DNA of 17,785 bases from Bacteroidales bacterium UBA6828 (GTDB lineage Bacteria; Bacteroidota; Bacteroidia; Bacteroidales; Paludibacteraceae), in NCBI GenBank assembly GCA_002452095.1, contig DKEG01000035.1:6378-24162 (forward strand), given 5' to 3'. A program made the translations under genes and the position numbers. Below are positions 15,561 to 17,785 of the stretch, piece by piece; position 1 is the first letter of the stretch; every line of letters begins with the position of its first letter. A model generated the notes under the pieces. That model searched no databases, had not been told where the DNA came from, and saw only the letters and a program-made list of their open reading frames with translations.

Positions 15561-15592
15561 TCTAGAATTTCTAGGATTTCTAGTTGTTCTAG
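15561..15592. repeat. CTAG array with 9-bp period, four units
   Basis: TCTAG recurs at 15561, 15570, 15579 and 15588, exactly every 9 bp, in the 74-bp gap between agaS (stop at 15601) and the GatZ-like gene (start at 15526). Spacer bases differ between units (AATT, GATT, TTGT). It is a third locus with the design seen at 935 and 11985. Confidence 0.9.
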
Positions 15593-15600
15593 TTTATTAT

Positions 15601-16716
15601 TTATTCATAGATTTTTACGCCTTCTACCACGCGGTGGATATTGCCCGAAACGGAGGGCGTATCGGGGCAAAGCCCGTGACTCAGAGAAGTATAGTAGCCG
15701 AGCAACTGCCCAACCAGCACATAGGGCAGGATACCATAGATACTCGTCTCCGCACTGCCGAAAGGCATAACGACCTGCAAGTCCTCTTTGACGCCATCGA
15801 TCACCACACGCTTGCCGGCGATAACGATAATCTGCGCCACGAGACGGTTGTTGTCGTTCACCTGCTTGATCAGGTCGCGCTCATACTGCTGGATGTATTC
15901 GTCGTCTTGCATCAGATAGACCACGATAGAGTGCTCGTTTACCACCGCTTTCGGTCCGTGGCGGAAGCCCAGGAAACTGTCGAACTTGCAGACCACGCCG
16001 CCGTCGGTCAGTTCCTGCAATTTGAGGTGGCACTCCTCGGCGATACCCTTCATCGGACCAGAGCCGAGGAACACCGCACGCTCGAACTTGCGGTTGGCAA
16101 TTTCCTGTAGCGAAGCGGCATAAAGGTCGATGACCGTCTGCGCATTCTGCGCCGTATGCTCAACCGCCTCTTTCTCCTGCTCGATGGTATCGATCTTGCT
16201 CAGCATCAGGCAGGTAAGAAGCATGGTGGAGAAACTGCTGGTCATAGCCAGACTCTTGTCGTCGGTCTCATCCGGAAGCAGAAGGGTCAGCACATTTTCT
16301 GCTTTGCCGGTCTGAGCGAGATGTCCGTTTTTGTTGCACGTAATATATATATGTGCGATATTGGGGCATATACGGTTTGCCAGGTTCACCGCCCCTACGC
16401 TCTCCGGGCTGTTACCCGAGCGGGCAAAACTGATGAGCAGCAGCGGTTTGTTCGCATCGAGATAATCCTCGGCATTGGTAACGAGGTCGGTGGTAGCCAC
16501 CGCACGCACGTTCTCCCACGCTCCGCGCAACACAGGCGCAATCGCATCGCCGATAAATGCCGACGTACCCGCACCCGTAAGAACAATGTCGGTTTCGGGC
16601 GTCAGATATTTTGCCAGAAACGCCTGTATCTCACTCTTTTTCTCTACCAACAGTTGGTACTCCTTGCGCCACGCTGCAGGTTGTTGCAGAATCTCTTTGT
16701 GTGTAAATGTATCCAT
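15601..16716 (-). CDS. agaS: AgaS-like galactosamine-6-phosphate deaminase/isomerase (SIS)
   Basis: This 371-residue protein has two SIS domains. In the first, VLTGAGTSAFIG is at 45-56 and SFARSGNSPESVGAV at 96-110, the phosphosugar-binding serines. In the second, FLGSGPMKGIAEE is at 216-228, LGFRHGPKAVV at 249-259, and the closing PDTPSVSGNIHRVVEGVKIY at 351-370. This pattern, including the last motif, matches AgaS rather than GlmS or NagB. AgaS deaminates and isomerises galactosamine-6-phosphate to tagatose-6-phosphate plus ammonia. It is the first gene of the leftward run, about 30 bp downstream of a TAnnTTTG element and divergent from the DeoR regulator, as in enterobacterial aga clusters. 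The length is near the family norm. This gene is the strongest indicator that the locus handles galactosamine or GalNAc. Confidence 0.9.
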   Translation of the reverse strand: MDTFTHKEILQQPAAWRKEYQLLVEKKSEIQAFLAKYLTPETDIVLTGAGTSAFIGDAIAPVLRGAWENVRAVATTDLVTNAEDYLDANKPLLLISFARSGNSPESVGAVNLANRICPNIAHIYITCNKNGHLAQTGKAENVLTLLLPDETDDKSLAMTSSFSTMLLTCLMLSKIDTIEQEKEAVEHTAQNAQTVIDLYAASLQEIANRKFERAVFLGSGPMKGIAEECHLKLQELTDGGVVCKFDSFLGFRHGPKAVVNEHSIVVYLMQDDEYIQQYERDLIKQVNDNNRLVAQIIVIAGKRVVIDGVKEDLQVVMPFGSAETSIYGILPYVLVGQLLGYYTSLSHGLCPDTPSVSGNIHRVVEGVKIYE

Positions 16717-16749
16717 AGTTTTTGTGTGTATTTACTCGTTAAGACGCTG

Positions 16750-16757
16750 CAAAATTA
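16750..16757 (-). promoter_or_regulatory. Bacteroidota -7 element for the agaS operon
   Basis: On the minus strand this reads TAATTTTG, an exact match to TAnnTTTG. Transcription would begin a few bases downstream, giving a leader of roughly 28 nt before the agaS ATG at 16716. No clear TTTG -33 box lies at the usual spacing, which would suit an activator- or repressor-controlled promoter. The palindrome at 16787-16808 lies about 30 bp upstream of it. Confidence 0.6.
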
Positions 16758-16786
16758 CTGCTTTCAATATCAATAAATTTGCCACA

Positions 16787-16808
16787 AAATATGTTGAAAA
16801 ACATATTT
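16787..16808. promoter_or_regulatory. Perfect 9-bp inverted repeat, candidate operator
   Basis: AAATATGTT at 16787-16795 and AACATATTT at 16800-16808 are exact reverse complements around the 4-bp spacer GAAA. The left arm with its neighbours (AAAATATGTTG, 16786-16796) recurs identically at 16928-16938, touching the regulator's -7 box. This is good evidence for a regulator site serving both divergent promoters. Confidence 0.65.
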
Positions 16809-16810
16809 AC

Positions 16811-16819
16811 GGGGGGGGG
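16811..16819. repeat. G9 homopolymer tract between divergent promoters
   Basis: Nine G in a row are flanked by ATTTAC on the left and TAAAT on the right, so the outer bases with the last G form an inverted pair ATTTAC/GTAAAT. Tracts of this length are prone to slipped-strand change. It lies beside the candidate operator in the gap between agaS and the regulator gene. Confidence 0.9.
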
Positions 16820-16875
16820 TAAATCAAGTGCGTGATTTTCAGCATTTTACGGCTAAAAAATTGCCTTATTTTCCA

Positions 16876-16967
16876 TTTCGTAACCTTTCGAAACAAAGAA
16901 AAGAAAAAGGGGAATTATCGTATTTCGAAAATATGTTGTACCTTTGCTGCGAAACGAAAAATCGAAA
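16876..16967. promoter_or_regulatory. Cluster of TTTCG/CGAAA motifs, DeoR/AgaR-type operator
   Basis: TTTCG occurs at 16876, 16886 and 16923, and CGAAA at 16889, 16926, 16950, 16955 and 16963. The overlapping pairs give two TTTCGAAA palindromes, at 16886-16893 and 16923-16930, 37 bp apart. The run at 16950-16968 (CGAAACGAAAAATCGAAAG) closely resembles the inverse of the TTTC-repeat consensus reported for E. coli AgaR. It spans the regulator's transcription start and leader, consistent with autorepression. Confidence 0.6.
16939..16946 (+). promoter_or_regulatory. Bacteroidota -7 element for the DeoR-family gene
   Basis: TACCTTTG is an exact match to TAnnTTTG. Transcription would begin near 16952, leaving a leader of about 20 nt before the ATG at 16972. 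A convincing TTTG -33 box is not seen. The 11-mer AAAATATGTTG ends immediately before it, and CGAAA motifs begin four bases after it. Confidence 0.65.
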
Positions 16968-16971
16968 GCGT

Positions 16972-17757
16972 ATGACACAACTGACAAACACCTCTGCCAA
17001 GAGCCGCAGAGCGATGATACTCAACCTATTGGAGAGCAATAATGAGGTTTCCGTAACCGAATTGAGCAAGAATCTGCATACTTCGGAAGTAACGATCCGA
17101 AAGGATCTGACAATTTTGCAGGAACGAAACCTATTAGTGCGTACCCGCGGCGGGGCGATACGCCGCCCTGTGGAAAATCAGAACGAAGATACCGCCATCG
17201 GGCAGAAACGAATGTTCAATTTCCGCGAGAAAGAGCGCATCGGTGCTTTTGCCGCCACGCTCATACAGGACGGAGACAACATTATGCTCGACTCGGGGAC
17301 AACCACCCTCGAGATTGCCCGCCACCTCGACCGGTTCACCAACCTGACCATCATCACCAATGCGATGAATATCGCTACCGAGTTGATGCGCTACAAGCGG
17401 TTTACAGTGATTATCCTCGGCGGGCATGTGCGTATCAACAGCCACTCCACCGTAGGTCCGCTTGCGCTCAATACGCTGAGCCATTTCAGCAATTACAAAC
17501 TGTTTCTCGGTGTGGACTCGTTCTCGTTAGATACGGGTATCTCCACCCCGAGCCTTGAGGAGGCGATGCTCAACCAGGCGATGATTGCGCAGGCGCGGGA
17601 GACGATAGCCGTATTCGACTCGTCGAAATTCAACAAACGCAGTTTCTGCCACATAGCCAATGCGGAGCAGGTACAAGCCATCGTAACCGACAACAACCTG
17701 CCGCAGGGTATGGCGACCCGCCTCAAAGAAAAGAATGTGAGATTGTATTTGGCATAA
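16972..17757 (+). CDS. DeoR-family transcriptional regulator, AgaR-like role
   Basis: This 261-residue regulator has the usual DeoR layout. An N-terminal winged helix-turn-helix (about 14-58) contains VSVTELSKNLHTSEVTIRKD and the wing LVRTRGGAIR. A DeoRC sugar-phosphate sensor domain follows, with MLDSGTTTLEIA at 105-116, IITNAMNIA at 127-135, GG at 150-151 and FDSSKFNKRSF at 215-225. The start at 16972 is preferred over one at 16828 because the earlier one adds 48 residues without domain character and would place the promoter and operators inside the gene. These proteins usually repress until a sugar phosphate binds. Here galactosamine-6-phosphate or tagatose-6-phosphate would be the logical inducer. 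It is divergent from agaS and probably controls both promoters. The window ends 28 bp after its stop codon. Confidence 0.92.
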   Translation: MTQLTNTSAKSRRAMILNLLESNNEVSVTELSKNLHTSEVTIRKDLTILQERNLLVRTRGGAIRRPVENQNEDTAIGQKRMFNFREKERIGAFAATLIQDGDNIMLDSGTTTLEIARHLDRFTNLTIITNAMNIATELMRYKRFTVIILGGHVRINSHSTVGPLALNTLSHFSNYKLFLGVDSFSLDTGISTPSLEEAMLNQAMIAQARETIAVFDSSKFNKRSFCHIANAEQVQAIVTDNNLPQGMATRLKEKNVRLYLA

Positions 17758-17785
17758 AAAGAGACTGCCTAATAAGTAAAAAAGA

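Noticed and set aside
16828..16971. Upstream start for the DeoR-family gene
   Set aside because: It would add 48 residues without domain character and place a TAnnTTTG element and the operator motifs inside the coding region.
17758..17785. Terminator after the DeoR-family gene
   Set aside because: The sequence after the stop may begin a hairpin, but the window ends before a second arm could be seen.

Overview
The window looks like part of a Bacteroidota chromosome, probably order Bacteroidales. The evidence is a SusC/SusD outer-membrane pair, several lipoproteins with short lipobox signal peptides, A-rich start regions, and two matches to the Bacteroidota -7 promoter element TAnnTTTG. It holds one almost complete polysaccharide utilisation locus: eleven minus-strand genes reading leftward from about 16.7 kb to 34, and one divergent plus-strand DeoR-family regulator (16972-17757). 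No rRNA, tRNA, insertion sequence, integrase or CRISPR array was seen.

In transcription order the minus-strand genes are: an AgaS-like galactosamine-6-phosphate deaminase/isomerase (15601-16716); a GatZ/KbaZ-like protein of tagatose phosphate metabolism (14297-15526); a PfkB sugar kinase (13201-14154); a lipoprotein amidohydrolase (12028-13140); a GH36-like lipoprotein alpha-galactosidase/galactosaminidase (10097-11968); SusC (7029-10031); SusD (5325-7007); a lipoprotein with a CBM9/DOMON-like beta-sandwich, a likely surface glycan-binding protein (4328-5131); two tandem terminator hairpins; a DUF4874/DUF4832-type lipoprotein (2767-4173); a secreted GH31 alpha-galactosidase-like enzyme (1038-2588); and an EamA/DMT inner-membrane transporter (34-906).

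Inferred working model: surface lipoproteins bind and trim an alpha-galactoside- or alpha-galactosaminide-containing glycan. SusC/SusD import fragments, GH31 and GH36 release monosaccharide, and the EamA protein may carry it into the cytoplasm. The sugar, phosphorylated by PfkB or by a kinase elsewhere, is converted by AgaS to tagatose-6-phosphate, which the GatZ-like protein or a tagatose kinase/aldolase pair feeds into glycolysis. There is no GatY/KbaY catalytic aldolase subunit and no NagA/AgaA-type deacetylase in the window. That makes the route, and the real function of the GatZ-like protein and the lipoprotein amidohydrolase, the main open biochemical question.

Two non-coding features stand out. 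The 255-bp divergent gap between agaS and the regulator carries a perfect 9-bp inverted repeat, a G9 tract, a second copy of the palindrome half-site abutting the regulator's -7 box, and a cluster of TTTCG/CGAAA motifs resembling known AgaR/DeoR operators. In addition, nearly every gene-gene gap outside susC-susD-SGBP contains its own short tandem repeat with a self-complementary core. Four gaps have a 9-bp period (three built on CTAG), one has two different 11-bp arrays and one has a 7-bp array.
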